A DNA stretch of 64,000 bases from Baekduia alba (GCF_028416635.1 NZ_CP114013.1:3410001-3474000), one strand, 5' to 3'; shown: positions 25,312 through 33,691, counted from the stretch's first letter. Translations and numbers: made by a program. Notes: generated by a model not told the origin, from the sequence alone.

Positions 25312-25664
25312 CCGCTGGGCGCGATCATGACCTCGATCGTCGCGCCGTCGGGGTCGTCGAAGTAGAGCGAGTCGTGGTCGGCGTGGTGCTCGAGGCGGTA
25401 TGCGTGGCCGGCGCGATCGAGGTTCTCGCGCACCTCCGCGAAGCCCGCGGCGTCGGTCGCGAGCGCGATGTGCCGCAGCCCCGGCGCGCGGTCGGCGAAC
25501 AGCGCGATCTGCGCGCCGTCGGCGCCGAGGAAGACCGGCTCGCCGGGGTCGTCGGTCGGGCCGGTTCCCGCGCGCGCGAGGCCGAGGATCGCGCCGTACC
25601 AGCGCAGCGTGCCCTCGCGGTCGGCGGCGTCGAGCGACACGTGGTCGATACGAATCAGGCGCAT
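25308..25664 (-). CDS. VOC family protein (glyoxalase/bleomycin-resistance fold)
   Basis: 118 residues. It has the paired beta-alpha-beta-beta-beta modules of the family: IRIDHVSLDAADREGTLRWY at the start and GLRHIALATDAAGF, HDSLYFDDPDGATIEVM in the second half. The metal-ligand positions His (DHVS), His (RHIA) and Glu (IEVM) are present. The substrate is unknown. ATG 25664 is preferred; an ATG four codons upstream is possible. Confidence 0.85.
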   Translation of the reverse strand: MRLIRIDHVSLDAADREGTLRWYGAILGLARAGTGPTDDPGEPVFLGADGAQIALFADRAPGLRHIALATDAAGFAEVRENLDRAGHAYRLEHHADHDSLYFDDPDGATIEVMIAPSG

Positions 25665-25801
25665 GGCGTGCAGCATCCTGGATCGGTCGGTGCCGAGCAG
25701 CGACGACCGCGGCGCGGGATCGTCGATGGGCGCCCAGCTGAGCGGGTGGTGCGAGCGCCAGCCGTTCCGGCTCAGCTTCATCCCATAGGTCGGCGCGCGC
25801 G

Positions 25802-25807
25802 TACGAT
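25802..25807 (+). promoter_or_regulatory. -10 box (leaderless) for DNA ligase
   Basis: TACGAT, 9 nt before the ATG at 25817. Confidence 0.5.
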
Positions 25808-25816
25808 GCGGTCCGG

Positions 25817-26812
25817 ATGACCGCGGCCCCCGCCTCGCCCTTCGCGTCCCTCGCCGACGAGGAGCGCGCGCTCCTGCGCGCCGCGCCGGCACCGGCGCAC
25901 GCCGACACGATGAAGGCCGTCCTGACCGACGCGCGGTTCAACGACGACAACTGGATCTTCGAGCGCAAGCTCGACGGCGTTCGCTGCGTGGCGGTGCGCG
26001 ACGGCGGCGCCGCGCGGCTGCTGTCGCGCAACGACCTGTCGCTGAACGGGCGCTACCCGGAGATCGCGACGGCCCTGGAAGGCCAGCCGCAGCGGCGGTT
26101 CGCGGTCGACGGCGAGGTCGTCGCGTTCGACGGCGCTCAGACGAGCTTCGCGCGGCTGGCCCGGCGCGGCCAGGCGCCCGTGCCGGTCTTCTACTACATC
26201 TTCGACGTGGTCTGGCTCGACGGCCAGGACGTGCGCGACCTCCCGCTGCGCACGCGCAAGCGGCTGCTGCGCGACGCGCTGACGTTCGACGACAAGGCCC
26301 TGCGCTTCTCGACGCACCGCAACCGCGACGGCGAGCGGTACTTCGAGGAAGCCTGCCGCAAGGGCTGGGAGGGGCTGGTCGCCAAGCGGGCCGACAGCCG
26401 GTACACCAACAAGAGATCCAAGGACTGGCTCAAGCTCAAGTGCGAGCAGGGCCAGGAGCTGGTCGTCGGCGGCTACACCGCGCCGAAGGGCTCGCGGACG
26501 GACTTCGGCGCGCTGTTGTTGGGGTACTACGATGGCGACGGCGCGCTGCGCTACGCGGGCAAGGTCGGCACCGGCTTCGACGACGCGACGCTCGCCGCGC
26601 TCGGCGCACGCCTGCGCGGGCTGCGCACCGACGCGCCCCCATTCGCCGACGCGTCCGCGATCCGGGAGCGCACCGCGACGTGGGTCCGGCCGGTGGTCGT
26701 CGCGCAGCTCGGCTTCAGCGAGTGGACCTCCGCGGGCCGGCTGCGCCACCCGAAGTTCCTGGGGCTGCGCGACGACAAGGCCGCCCGCGACGTGGTGCGC
26801 GAGCGGCCCTAG
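25817..26812 (+). CDS. ATP-dependent DNA ligase (LigD ligase-domain/LigC type)
   Basis: 331 residues, only the adenylation and OB-fold domains. Motif I is ERKLDGVR with the adenylated K51, followed by VDGEVVAFDG, FYYIFDVVWLDG (motif III), EGLVAKR (IV) and DWLKLKC (V); the OB-fold covers about 215-331. It seals nicks using ATP and would work in repair beside the NAD-dependent replicative ligase. No polymerase, phosphoesterase or Ku gene is adjacent, so it is not the full LigD, and end-joining partners must be elsewhere if used. Confidence 0.93.
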   Translation: MTAAPASPFASLADEERALLRAAPAPAHADTMKAVLTDARFNDDNWIFERKLDGVRCVAVRDGGAARLLSRNDLSLNGRYPEIATALEGQPQRRFAVDGEVVAFDGAQTSFARLARRGQAPVPVFYYIFDVVWLDGQDVRDLPLRTRKRLLRDALTFDDKALRFSTHRNRDGERYFEEACRKGWEGLVAKRADSRYTNKRSKDWLKLKCEQGQELVVGGYTAPKGSRTDFGALLLGYYDGDGALRYAGKVGTGFDDATLAALGARLRGLRTDAPPFADASAIRERTATWVRPVVVAQLGFSEWTSAGRLRHPKFLGLRDDKAARDVVRERP

Positions 26813-26827
26813 GCGCGCCGCGCTCGG

Positions 26828-27265
26828 CTACGCCTCCAGCTCGCGCGCGAGGTTGACGAACATCTTGGTCCAGCCGCCCTCGTGGTCGCGTACGGCCGCC
26901 TCGTCCCACAGGCCGCTGTGGGTGAAGCTGACGGTCGTGACGCCGTCGGTCTCCGCGAAGTCGATCTCGATCAGCGTCCGCCGCGTGTCGCCGTCCCAGA
27001 TCCAGGTGAACGCGAGGCGGTTGGGCCGTTCGATCTCGGTGTACTTGCCGCCCCCGCCGTACTCCTCGTCCTTCTCGGGGTCGCGCATGACCACGCGGAC
27101 GTCGCCGCCGACACGCAGGTCGACCGCGGCCTCCGAGGTCTCGTAGCCGCGCTCGGTCTGCCACCAGCGCCGGAGCACCTCCTCGCTGGTCCAGGCGTCG
27201 AAGACCTTCTCGGCAGGCGCCGCGTAGGTGCGCTCGATGTGCAGGACGTTGTCGGCCGCGATCAC
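26828..27265 (-). CDS. SRPBCC/AHSA1 domain protein
   Basis: 145 residues of a START-like helix-grip fold: IERTYAAPAEKVFDAWTSEEVLRRWW at the N-terminus and GGWTKMFVNLARELEA at the C-terminus. Such proteins are often encoded with an ArsR regulator, as here. It is the last gene of a four-gene operon whose junctions all overlap by 4 nt. Its GTG start overlaps the stop of the 43-residue membrane peptide. The ligand is unknown. Confidence 0.88.
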   Translation of the reverse strand: MIAADNVLHIERTYAAPAEKVFDAWTSEEVLRRWWQTERGYETSEAAVDLRVGGDVRVVMRDPEKDEEYGGGGKYTEIERPNRLAFTWIWDGDTRRTLIEIDFAETDGVTTVSFTHSGLWDEAAVRDHEGGWTKMFVNLARELEA

Positions 27266-27393
27266 TTCTCGGTCCCCCGGCGGCGGCGCAGGCGCAGCGA
27301 CACCCAGCCGCGCGCGACCAGCAGGCTCGTGCCCATGCCGGCCAGCGCCGGCACCATCTCCTCCACCGGCACCCCTCCCACGTGCGCGATCAT
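27262..27393 (-). CDS. 43-residue membrane micropeptide
   Basis: A short ORF fitted exactly between its neighbours: the ATG overlaps the DUF899 stop (ATGA) and its TGA overlaps the SRPBCC GTG (GTGA). The peptide MIAHVGGVPVEEMVPALAGM... has a hydrophobic stretch (about 12-31) and a strongly basic end (LRLRRRR). The precise double coupling argues that it is translated. No family was recognised; it may be a small membrane partner of DUF899 or SRPBCC. Confidence 0.6.
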   Translation of the reverse strand: MIAHVGGVPVEEMVPALAGMGTSLLVARGWVSLRLRRRRGTEK

Positions 27394-28121
27394 GCGCGCG
27401 ACCGGGAGCCGCGCTGCGAGGCCGCGGCGTCCGAGAGGGCGGCCTCGAAGACCGTCGCGTCGTCGTACTCGTCGTGGAGGTTCCACCATCCGTAGGGCGG
27501 CGTCTGCGGGTAGCCCTCGGGCGAGTCCTCCCACTGCTCCTGGCGGCCGAGCGCGGTCATGTCGAGGTAGCTCCAGGCGCTGCCCAGCGCCTCGTCGCCG
27601 CGGCTGTTGATGAAGTACGTGCGGAAGATCGCGTCGTCCTCGCGGAAGAACGCGTTGGTGCCGTGCCACTCGTCCACGCCGAAGTCGGCGTCGAAGTCGT
27701 CGGTGATCGTGTACCACGGGATGTTCCAGCCCATCCGCGCCTTCCAGCGCTCGATGTCGGCCTGCGGGGCGCGCGAGACGTACGCGAACGTGGTGTCGCG
27801 GGAGTTGAGGTGGGCGAGGTCCGCGACCTGGTCGGCCATGAACGAGCAGCCGCGGCAGCCGCTCTCGGGCCAGCCGGCGACGCCGGGCTCGAAGAAGAAG
27901 CGGTAGATGACCAGCTGCCGCCGGCCCTCGAACAGGTCCAGGAGGCTCGCCGGGCCGTTGGGGCCGTCGAAGGCGTAGTCCTTGCCCACGGCCATGCGCG
28001 GCATCCGGCGGCGCTCGGCGGCCAGCGCGTCGCGGGCGCGCGTCAGCTCCTTCTCCTTGACCAGCAGCTCGGCGCGCGCGGCCTCCCATTCCTGCGGCGA
28101 CACGGTCGGTGGGGTGTTCAC
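27390..28121 (-). CDS. DUF899 family thioredoxin-like protein
   Basis: 243 residues. DUF899 proteins have a thioredoxin fold; the redox-active CxxC appears as SGCRGCSFM (about 87-95) after VIYRFFFEPG. FVYVSRAP-type and GWNIPWYTITDDF segments follow. Family members are commonly paired with ArsR and AHSA1/SRPBCC genes, as here. The reaction is not established. It overlaps the ArsR stop by 4 nt. Confidence 0.88.
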   Translation of the reverse strand: MNTPPTVSPQEWEAARAELLVKEKELTRARDALAAERRRMPRMAVGKDYAFDGPNGPASLLDLFEGRRQLVIYRFFFEPGVAGWPESGCRGCSFMADQVADLAHLNSRDTTFAYVSRAPQADIERWKARMGWNIPWYTITDDFDADFGVDEWHGTNAFFREDDAIFRTYFINSRGDEALGSAWSYLDMTALGRQEQWEDSPEGYPQTPPYGWWNLHDEYDDATVFEAALSDAAASQRGSRSRA

Positions 28122-28441
28122 TGGTTGTCCTCCTTGAGGAAATCGTCGACGACATCGAACATGCGCTCCCAGATGGCGCGCTGTCGATCCATCCAGTCGG
28201 CGGCCACGCTGAGCACGTCGGGCTCGAGCGAGAGCCGGTGCGTCCGGCCCTCCACCACGCGCGTGACCACGCCGGTCTCCTCCAGCACCTTCAGGTGCTT
28301 GGAGATCGCGGGCTTCGACACCCCGAAGCCGCTGGTGGCCTCGCCGACCGTCGCCGGACCAGCGGCGAGACGCTCGACGATGCCACGGCGGATGGGGTGC
28401 GACAGCGCCCTGAACGGATCGTTTACCACCTGGTTAACCAT
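28118..28441 (-). CDS. ArsR family transcriptional regulator
   Basis: 107 residues, one winged helix: FRALSHPIRRGIVERLAAGPATVGEATSGFGVSKPAISKHLKVLEE. There are no metal-binding Cys pairs of the classical ArsR/SmtB sensors; this is the SdpR/AHSA1-associated type. It heads the DUF899-micropeptide-SRPBCC operon and probably represses it. An inverted repeat over its first codons (28421-28438) could be its own operator. Confidence 0.9.
   Translation of the reverse strand: MVNQVVNDPFRALSHPIRRGIVERLAAGPATVGEATSGFGVSKPAISKHLKVLEETGVVTRVVEGRTHRLSLEPDVLSVAADWMDRQRAIWERMFDVVDDFLKEDNQ
28421..28438. promoter_or_regulatory. Candidate ArsR operator at the start of its own gene
   Basis: GTTTACCA-cc-TGGTTAAC, an inverted repeat with one mismatch, containing the perfect palindrome TGGTTAACCA at 28431-28440. 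It is AT-rich against a very GC-rich background and lies over codons 1-7 of arsR. Confidence 0.4.
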
Positions 28442-28480
28442 AGCACCGATGCGCGGGCCGTCAAGCGCGGTCGTGCGCGC

Positions 28481-28873
28481 TCATGCCTCGTCGGGCCAGC
28501 TCACGTCGCCGGGCTGGCCGTCGCCGCCCTCGGGCTTCGGCCCGCCGACCGCGATGAGGTCCATCCCCTCCGGCCCGGCCTCGAACGCGCGCTGCACCTC
28601 GGGAGCGACCCGTACAACATCGAACAGCCTCAGCTCGACCACCTCGCCGTCGAGCAGCACCCGGCCGCTGCCGGCGACCACCACGTAGGCCTCTTCCTGC
28701 ACCTCGTGGCGGTGGGCGAACGGCGAGCGGAAGCCGGGGTCGTAGCGCCAGTGGCTCACGCCGAGGTCGCGCGATTCAAGGTGCTTGCGGCCGAACCGGC
28801 CCTGAAGCCCCGGCGCCCGATCGCCGATTGAGTCCTCGATCTCAAGCAGGTTCAGATGCGAGTAGGTCGGCAT
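28481..28873 (-). CDS. Cupin domain protein
   Basis: 130 residues, a single beta-barrel. Cupin motif 1 is seen as SPFAHRHEVQEEAYVVVAGSG (His-x-His and Glu metal ligands) and motif 2 around LRLFDVVRVAPEVQRAFEAG, where the usual His is replaced. The start was set at MPTYSHLN (ATG 28873) with a TAGGGT box 7 nt upstream. It may bind a metal or a small ligand; function unknown. Confidence 0.82.
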   Translation of the reverse strand: MPTYSHLNLLEIEDSIGDRAPGLQGRFGRKHLESRDLGVSHWRYDPGFRSPFAHRHEVQEEAYVVVAGSGRVLLDGEVVELRLFDVVRVAPEVQRAFEAGPEGMDLIAVGGPKPEGGDGQPGDVSWPDEA

Positions 28874-28880
28874 GCGCCGG

Positions 28881-28886
28881 ACCCTA
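28881..28886 (-). promoter_or_regulatory. -10 box (leaderless) for cupin gene
   Basis: TAGGGT on the minus strand, 7 nt before the ATG at 28873. Confidence 0.5.
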
Positions 28887-29783
28887 ACCGGTGGTCGGCG
28901 CCCCCAGCTCACGCAGCTCGTCGGGCAGCAGCGGCAGGTCGAGCAGGCTCAGCTTCAGCCGTTGGCGCTGCTGGTGGGCGGCGGCGTCGAAGCGCACCAC
29001 GAACCCCGCGTCCGGACGGAAGACGACGTCGACCACGTCTCCCGGCGCGAGGTGGCCGCGGACGTCGCCGTCGACCTCGAGCGCGGGCCGGCCGGCCGCG
29101 GCCAGCAGCTCGACCCGCAGCGCCTCGCCGGGGCCGAGCATCAGCGGCCGGCTGATCCCCGACATCGGCGAGGCCGGCGTGACGAGCATGCCCTGCGCCG
29201 CGGGTGAGACGACCGGGCCGCCGGCCGCGTAGTTGTAGGCCGTCGAGCCGGTCGGCGTCGCGACGATCAACGCGTCGCAGCGGTAGTAGCCGTAGCGGCG
29301 GCCGTCCACGGCCATCGACGCCTGCACCGACCCGGCGCCCGGCACGCGCGAGATCGCCACGTCGTTGAACGCGATCGTCGGCGCCTCCTCGCCGCCGAGG
29401 CGCACCTCGAGTCCGCTGTGCGGCTCGATCGTGAAGTTGTCGACGACGAGGCGGTCGAGGGCCTGGGGCAGCTCGTCCGGGCCGATCTCGGCCAGGAACC
29501 CCAAGTTCCCCATGTTGACCCCGAGCACCGGCACCGGCGCGTCGGCGACCCGGCGCAGCGCGCCGAGCATCGTGCCGTCGCCGCCGAGGCTGATCAGCCC
29601 GTCGACGGTCGTGGTGAACGTGCCGTCGTCCAGGACGGCGACCCCGTCGATCGCCCGCGCCCGGTCGCCCTCGCTGAGCACGACCTCGCCGTCGTGCGTC
29701 GCCGCCCACCGCTGGATCGCCTCCACCTGCGCGGACGTGTCGCGCACGGGATGGAGCACGAGGCCGATGCGATGGATCGCCAT
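28884..29783 (-). CDS. nadK: NAD kinase
   Basis: 299 residues. It phosphorylates NAD to NADP. Hallmarks are GLISLGGDGTMLGALRR (the GGDGT catalytic motif), GVNMGNLGFLAEI, the NE/D-like FNDVAISR and the glycine-rich TPTGSTAYNYAAGGPVVSP. The stop overlaps the -10 region of the cupin gene downstream. The ATG has a TACCGT box 6 nt upstream. Confidence 0.95.
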   Translation of the reverse strand: MAIHRIGLVLHPVRDTSAQVEAIQRWAATHDGEVVLSEGDRARAIDGVAVLDDGTFTTTVDGLISLGGDGTMLGALRRVADAPVPVLGVNMGNLGFLAEIGPDELPQALDRLVVDNFTIEPHSGLEVRLGGEEAPTIAFNDVAISRVPGAGSVQASMAVDGRRYGYYRCDALIVATPTGSTAYNYAAGGPVVSPAAQGMLVTPASPMSGISRPLMLGPGEALRVELLAAAGRPALEVDGDVRGHLAPGDVVDVVFRPDAGFVVRFDAAAHQQRQRLKLSLLDLPLLPDELRELGAPTTG

Positions 29784-29789
29784 GGGCCC

Positions 29790-29795
29790 ACGGTA
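29790..29795 (-). promoter_or_regulatory. -10 box (leaderless) for nadK
   Basis: TACCGT on the minus strand, 6 nt before the ATG at 29783. Confidence 0.4.
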
Positions 29796-29832
29796 GCTCG
29801 CGTGCCGATCCGGCCCGCGGGCCGCGCGGCCG

Positions 29833-30150
29833 CTACTTGCCGGTCGTGCGGTGCATCGCGGCGCGCCGGTGCCCGGCCCGCGCTTGCCCGGGTCCCGAGC
29901 CGGCGCGCGCGGCACCGCGGACGCCGCCGGGCGTGCGGCGGATGAGCATCTGCAGCGCGGTGTCGTCGGGGCCAGCCTCCTCGCGCTCGGTCAAGTCCTT
30001 CAACTCGACCGTCCGCATCACCGGCCCGCGGTCGCGGTCGACCACGGCGACGATCGCCTTCGCGCCGCTGGGGACGTCGAAGACGATGCCATCGGTCTCC
30101 CGGCGCCCCGTGGCGACCTTGACGAGATCTCCTGCCTCCGTCTTCTCCAT
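29833..30150 (-). CDS. Small conserved-looking protein, unknown function
   Basis: 105 residues. Residues 1-60 form a beta-rich, charged domain (GDLVKVATGRRETDGIVFDVPSGAKAIVAVVDR) that looks folded; the last 40 residues are an Arg/Gly/Ala-rich basic tail. No family was recognised. It stands alone between nadK and the MOSC fusion gene with its own likely -10 (TAGGCT, 6 nt upstream). The basic tail could contact nucleic acid, but that is a guess. Confidence 0.6.
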   Translation of the reverse strand: MEKTEAGDLVKVATGRRETDGIVFDVPSGAKAIVAVVDRDRGPVMRTVELKDLTEREEAGPDDTALQMLIRRTPGGVRGAARAGSGPGQARAGHRRAAMHRTTGK

Positions 30151-30156
30151 GCCACG

Positions 30157-30162
30157 AGCCTA
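30157..30162 (-). promoter_or_regulatory. -10 box (leaderless) for the 105-residue protein
   Basis: TAGGCT on the minus strand, 6 nt before the ATG at 30150. Confidence 0.4.
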
Positions 30163-30180
30163 CCGGGCAGACGGCCGCGC

Positions 30181-31917
30181 TCAGAGATCGAGGACCAGGG
30201 CCTCGGCCGGGCGGCTGCAGCAGACCAGGACGCGGTCGCCCTCCGGCTGCTCCAGCGGCGCGGTCGTGTAGGTGACCGAGCCGGCCACCAGGCCGCTCTC
30301 GCAGGTGTGGCAGACGCCGGTGCGGCAGCCGAACCCGACGGGGACGTCGCACGCCTCGGCGAGGTCGAGCAGGCTCGGGAACCGGTCGTCCCAGGCGACG
30401 GCCAGGCCGCTGCGGCCGAACGTGACGGCCGGGCCGCCTCCCGGAGGACCCGCGGGCGCATGCGGCGGCCGCGCCGCGCCGGCGACGATGCCCGACCGGA
30501 TGACCGGGACGCTGCCGAACGCCTCGGTCGCGACGCGGTCGGGCAGCACGCCGCGGGCCGTGAGCGCGGCCGACAGGGCGTGCATGAACCCGTCCGGCCC
30601 GCAGAGGTAGTAGTCGGCCTCCTTGGGGACCCCCGCGCGCTCGAGCGCGGCGAGGTCGAGCCGTCCGGCGATGTCATAGTCCTTGCCTTCGCCCGCCGCG
30701 TCGGTCGGTCGGCTGTAGGCGATCAGGTGCCGGGCCGCGGGCAGCTGCACCAGCAGCGCCTGCGCCTCGCGCGCGAAGGCGTGCGCGCGGGCGTCGCGCG
30801 CGCCGTGGATCCACCAGACCTCCCGGCGGCTGCGCTCGCGGACGAGCTGGTGCAGCATGGCCAGCACCGGGGTCGCGCCGACGCCGGCGCTGATCAGGAC
30901 GACCGGGTCCGCCCCCGCGCGCAGCACGAACGACCCGCGCGGCGCGGCGACGTCGAGCACGGCGCCGACCCCGACGCGCTCGTGCAGGAAGCGGCTGACG
31001 ACGCCGTCGCGCTTGACGCTGATGCGCAGGCCGCCCTCGTCGGCGAACGTGGAGAGCGAGTAGCTGCGCACCAGCGCGGGCGCGTCCGGGCGCGGGCGCA
31101 CGCGCACGGTCAGGTACTGGCCCGCCTGGGCGCCGGGCGGCGCGGGGCCGTCGGCCGGGACCAGCAAGAACGACATGATGGCGTCGCTCTCGCGGTCGAC
31201 CCGCGTCACGCGCATCGGCCGGAAGCCGCTCCAGGCCGGAGCGTGAGCGGCCGCGCCGTCGGCGGCCGCCAGGAGCTGGCCGAAGCTGCCCTTCCAGCCC
31301 TCGCTGAGCGCCGGGACCCGCAGGGCCCGCTCGAGCAGCGCGCGCGACCGGTTGGGCAGGTAGAGCAGCCCGTCGACGTCGGCGACCGTGAGCTGCTCGG
31401 GCCCGTCGGCGACCTTGACGACCGCGTCGCCCGCCTCGACCTCGCCCTCCTCGAGCACCCGGAGGTAGAAGCCGGGCCGGTGATGGGCGACGAGCAGCGA
31501 CGGCATGTCGGCCACGTCCAGCCGGATCGCGACGCGGTAGCACGTGACGCGCGGCTGGGTGACCTCGAAGAGCGCGCCGCCGATGCGGTAGCGATCCCCG
31601 ATGCAGACCTCGTCGTCGGCGAGCCCCTCCACGGTGAAGTTCTCGCCGAACTGCCCGTAGGTGAAGTCGTCGCGCCCCAGCTCGCGCTCCCAGTACCTGT
31701 AGGACTCGATCTGGTAGACGAACACCGCGCGGTGCTCGCCGCCGTGCGCCACGCGGTCGGCCTGGTCGTCGCCGTCGATGTTGATGCGGCGGACCGTCCG
31801 CGGCCCCTCGACCGGCGCCTTCCAGATCGCCGTCCGCACGGTCTTGCCCTCCCACTCCACCTCACGCGGGCGACCGACGTTGACCGACAGCAGCCGGGCT
31901 TCGGGCTGCGCGCTCAC
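30181..31917 (-). CDS. MOSC-ferredoxin reductase-2Fe2S ferredoxin fusion protein
   Basis: 578 residues, three modules. A MOSC/YiiM-like domain (about 1-215) has DRVAHGGEHRAVFVYQ, YGQFGENFTVEGL and the conserved Cys of PRVTCYRVAIR that can bind the molybdenum cofactor. A ferredoxin-NADP reductase module (about 235-470) has the FAD motif RSYSLS and the NAD-site VLISAGVGATPVLAML. A plant-type 2Fe-2S ferredoxin (about 490-578) has CRTGVCHTCESG and LVCC ligands. It could pass electrons from NAD(P)H through FAD and 2Fe-2S to a Mo centre, reducing N-hydroxylated or similar substrates. The GTG start overlaps the preceding SnoaL-like gene. Confidence 0.9.
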   Translation of the reverse strand: MSAQPEARLLSVNVGRPREVEWEGKTVRTAIWKAPVEGPRTVRRINIDGDDQADRVAHGGEHRAVFVYQIESYRYWERELGRDDFTYGQFGENFTVEGLADDEVCIGDRYRIGGALFEVTQPRVTCYRVAIRLDVADMPSLLVAHHRPGFYLRVLEEGEVEAGDAVVKVADGPEQLTVADVDGLLYLPNRSRALLERALRVPALSEGWKGSFGQLLAAADGAAAHAPAWSGFRPMRVTRVDRESDAIMSFLLVPADGPAPPGAQAGQYLTVRVRPRPDAPALVRSYSLSTFADEGGLRISVKRDGVVSRFLHERVGVGAVLDVAAPRGSFVLRAGADPVVLISAGVGATPVLAMLHQLVRERSRREVWWIHGARDARAHAFAREAQALLVQLPAARHLIAYSRPTDAAGEGKDYDIAGRLDLAALERAGVPKEADYYLCGPDGFMHALSAALTARGVLPDRVATEAFGSVPVIRSGIVAGAARPPHAPAGPPGGGPAVTFGRSGLAVAWDDRFPSLLDLAEACDVPVGFGCRTGVCHTCESGLVAGSVTYTTAPLEQPEGDRVLVCCSRPAEALVLDL

Positions 31918-32435
31918 CGCCGGAGCACCCTGCGTCCGAACGCACGCCCGATCGTCACCGGGTGGTTGAGCACGATCGCGATCCGGCCGCGCAGCGTCAG
32001 CGGGTCGTGCGCGATCCCCAGCTGGCGCAGGATCGCCGCGGAGTCGAAGTAGACGCGCTCGCAGACGATGCGGTCGGTGCCCGGCGCGAAGGCGAAGATC
32101 GCCAGCGTCCGGTTGGTGAAGGCGCGGCCGGTGGCCGGCAGCCCGCGGAACGCGCCGAGGTGCGTGCCCATCAGGTCGAACTCGACGATGATCGCGTCGT
32201 CGGCCTGGTAGAGCTCGACCAGCGTGTTGCGCTGGTCGGGGAACGCGGTGCGCGTCTCGTCGAAGTAGGCCATCACCTCGTCCGGGCCGTCGAAGACGTC
32301 GCCGGTCGGGATGATCTCGTAGCGCGGATGGCCGAAGGTCCCGAGCGTGACGTCGAACTCGTGGCGGTTCTCGGACTCCATGTGCTCGCGCACGACGGCT
32401 TCGCGACGCTCGGCCAGCGGGAGGGAAGACGACAT
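31914..32435 (-). CDS. SnoaL-like ester cyclase/NTF2-fold protein
   Basis: 173 residues of the NTF2-like fold: a helical start RREAVVREHMESENRHEFDVTL, then YEIIPTGDVFDGPDEVMAYF and GAFRGLPATGRAFTNRTLAIFAF, typical of SnoaL-like polyketide-cyclase relatives. It overlaps the MOSC fusion start by 4 nt, so the pair is co-translated; the substrate may be shared. The enzymatic reaction is not known. Confidence 0.82.
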   Translation of the reverse strand: MSSSLPLAERREAVVREHMESENRHEFDVTLGTFGHPRYEIIPTGDVFDGPDEVMAYFDETRTAFPDQRNTLVELYQADDAIIVEFDLMGTHLGAFRGLPATGRAFTNRTLAIFAFAPGTDRIVCERVYFDSAAILRQLGIAHDPLTLRGRIAIVLNHPVTIGRAFGRRVLRR

Positions 32436-32441
32436 CCGCCG

Positions 32442-32447
32442 ACCCTA
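32442..32447 (-). promoter_or_regulatory. -10 box (leaderless) for SnoaL-like/MOSC operon
   Basis: TAGGGT on the minus strand, 6 nt before the ATG at 32435. Confidence 0.5.
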
Positions 32448-32455
32448 ACGCCGGC

Positions 32456-33691
32456 CTACCCCGGCGGCGCGGTGGTCGTCTGCGGCACGGTCGTCGTCGT
32501 TGGCGTCGTCGTCGTTGGCGTCGTGGTCGTCGTGGTCGTCGACGGCGCCGTCTCGGACGGCGGCGCCGGAGGCGTGCCCGGCGCGTCGAGGATCCGGCCC
32601 GACGGCGACAGCCGCAGCGCCCGCGAGCCGAAGTCCAGGCGCGACACCCCCGCGACCAGCCCGACCGCGGCGTGACCGGCGTCGATCACCGGCAGGCCCG
32701 GACCGACGAGCTTGAGCGGCACGAGCCGCCCGCCGGTCAGCACGCCGTCAGCGTCGACGTCCACGCGCAGGAGCCCGCTGAGGCTCAGCGCCCCGCCCCT
32801 GGCGAAGTTGCGGTAGCCGGCCAGGTTGCCCAGCGAGTAGGCGATCGTGCGCCTGCGGTAGATCTCGACGCCGCGCAGCACGTGCGGCCCGGAGCCGAGC
32901 ACGAGGTCGGCGCCGGCGTCGACGGCGGTGTGCGCGACGGCGCGCAGGTCGCCGCGCTGCTCGCCGAACGCCTGCTCCTCCCCGAACGGCACCCGGGTCT
33001 GGCCGGCGCCCTCGGCGCCGCCGTGCAGGAACACCATCACGACGTTGGCCCGCGCGGCCGCCTGGGCGACGAGGCGGCGCACGGCGACGAGGTCGCGGAT
33101 CGGCGCCGTCCACGGGTAGGACGAGAACCCCAACGACGCGACCCTGCTGCGGCCGACGGTGAGGGTGCGGATCTCGCCCGGCCGCCCCGTGAACGCGACG
33201 TCGACGCGCCGCAGCGCCGTCACGGTCTGCCCCATGCCGACGGCGCCGAAGTCCCAGGCGTGGTTGTTGGCCAGGTTGACGACGTCGACCCCGGCGCCGC
33301 GCAACGCGGCCGCGTTGGCCGCCGGCGCCTGGAAGGCGAAGCAGATCGGCGACGGATGCGGGCACTTGGTCGTGCCGCCCGCGCCCAGCGTCCCCTCCAG
33401 GTTGACGGCGGTCAGGTCGGCCTTGCGCATCGTCGAGGCCACGCCCGCGAACATGCCCACGGCGTGGCCGGGCGGCATCCCGTAGGACGAGCCGAGCGTC
33501 ACGTCCCCGCCCCAGATCACCGTCAGCGGCTGTCCGGCGGGCAGCCGGTCGGTGGCGGCGTCGGCGCCGGAGTCCGGACCGCCGCCGGTCACCAGCGCGG
33601 CGGTCAGCAGGCCGCCGCAGAGCGCCGCCGCCACGAGCGCCGCCACGCGGCGCCGGGAGGTGAGCCGTCCTGGACGGTGAGCGGCGCTCAA
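32456..33691 (-). CDS. CapA/PgsA-like secreted metallophosphoesterase-fold protein
   Basis: About 411 residues from a proposed TTG. The N-terminus (GRLTSRRRVAALVAAALCGGLL) is an export signal or anchor with an Arg cluster. The CapA core follows: VIWGGDVTLGSSYG, DLTAVNLEGTL, VVNLANNHAWDFG, FLHGGAEG and LGSGPHVLRGVE. CapA proteins take part in poly-gamma-glutamate capsule synthesis or cut related bonds. The C-terminus is a Thr/Pro stretch (from about 385) typical of an extracellular linker. No ATG is available near the signal peptide, so the start is uncertain. Confidence 0.82.
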   Translation of the reverse strand: MSAAHRPGRLTSRRRVAALVAAALCGGLLTAALVTGGGPDSGADAATDRLPAGQPLTVIWGGDVTLGSSYGMPPGHAVGMFAGVASTMRKADLTAVNLEGTLGAGGTTKCPHPSPICFAFQAPAANAAALRGAGVDVVNLANNHAWDFGAVGMGQTVTALRRVDVAFTGRPGEIRTLTVGRSRVASLGFSSYPWTAPIRDLVAVRRLVAQAAARANVVMVFLHGGAEGAGQTRVPFGEEQAFGEQRGDLRAVAHTAVDAGADLVLGSGPHVLRGVEIYRRRTIAYSLGNLAGYRNFARGGALSLSGLLRVDVDADGVLTGGRLVPLKLVGPGLPVIDAGHAAVGLVAGVSRLDFGSRALRLSPSGRILDAPGTPPAPPSETAPSTTTTTTTPTTTTPTTTTVPQTTTAPPG

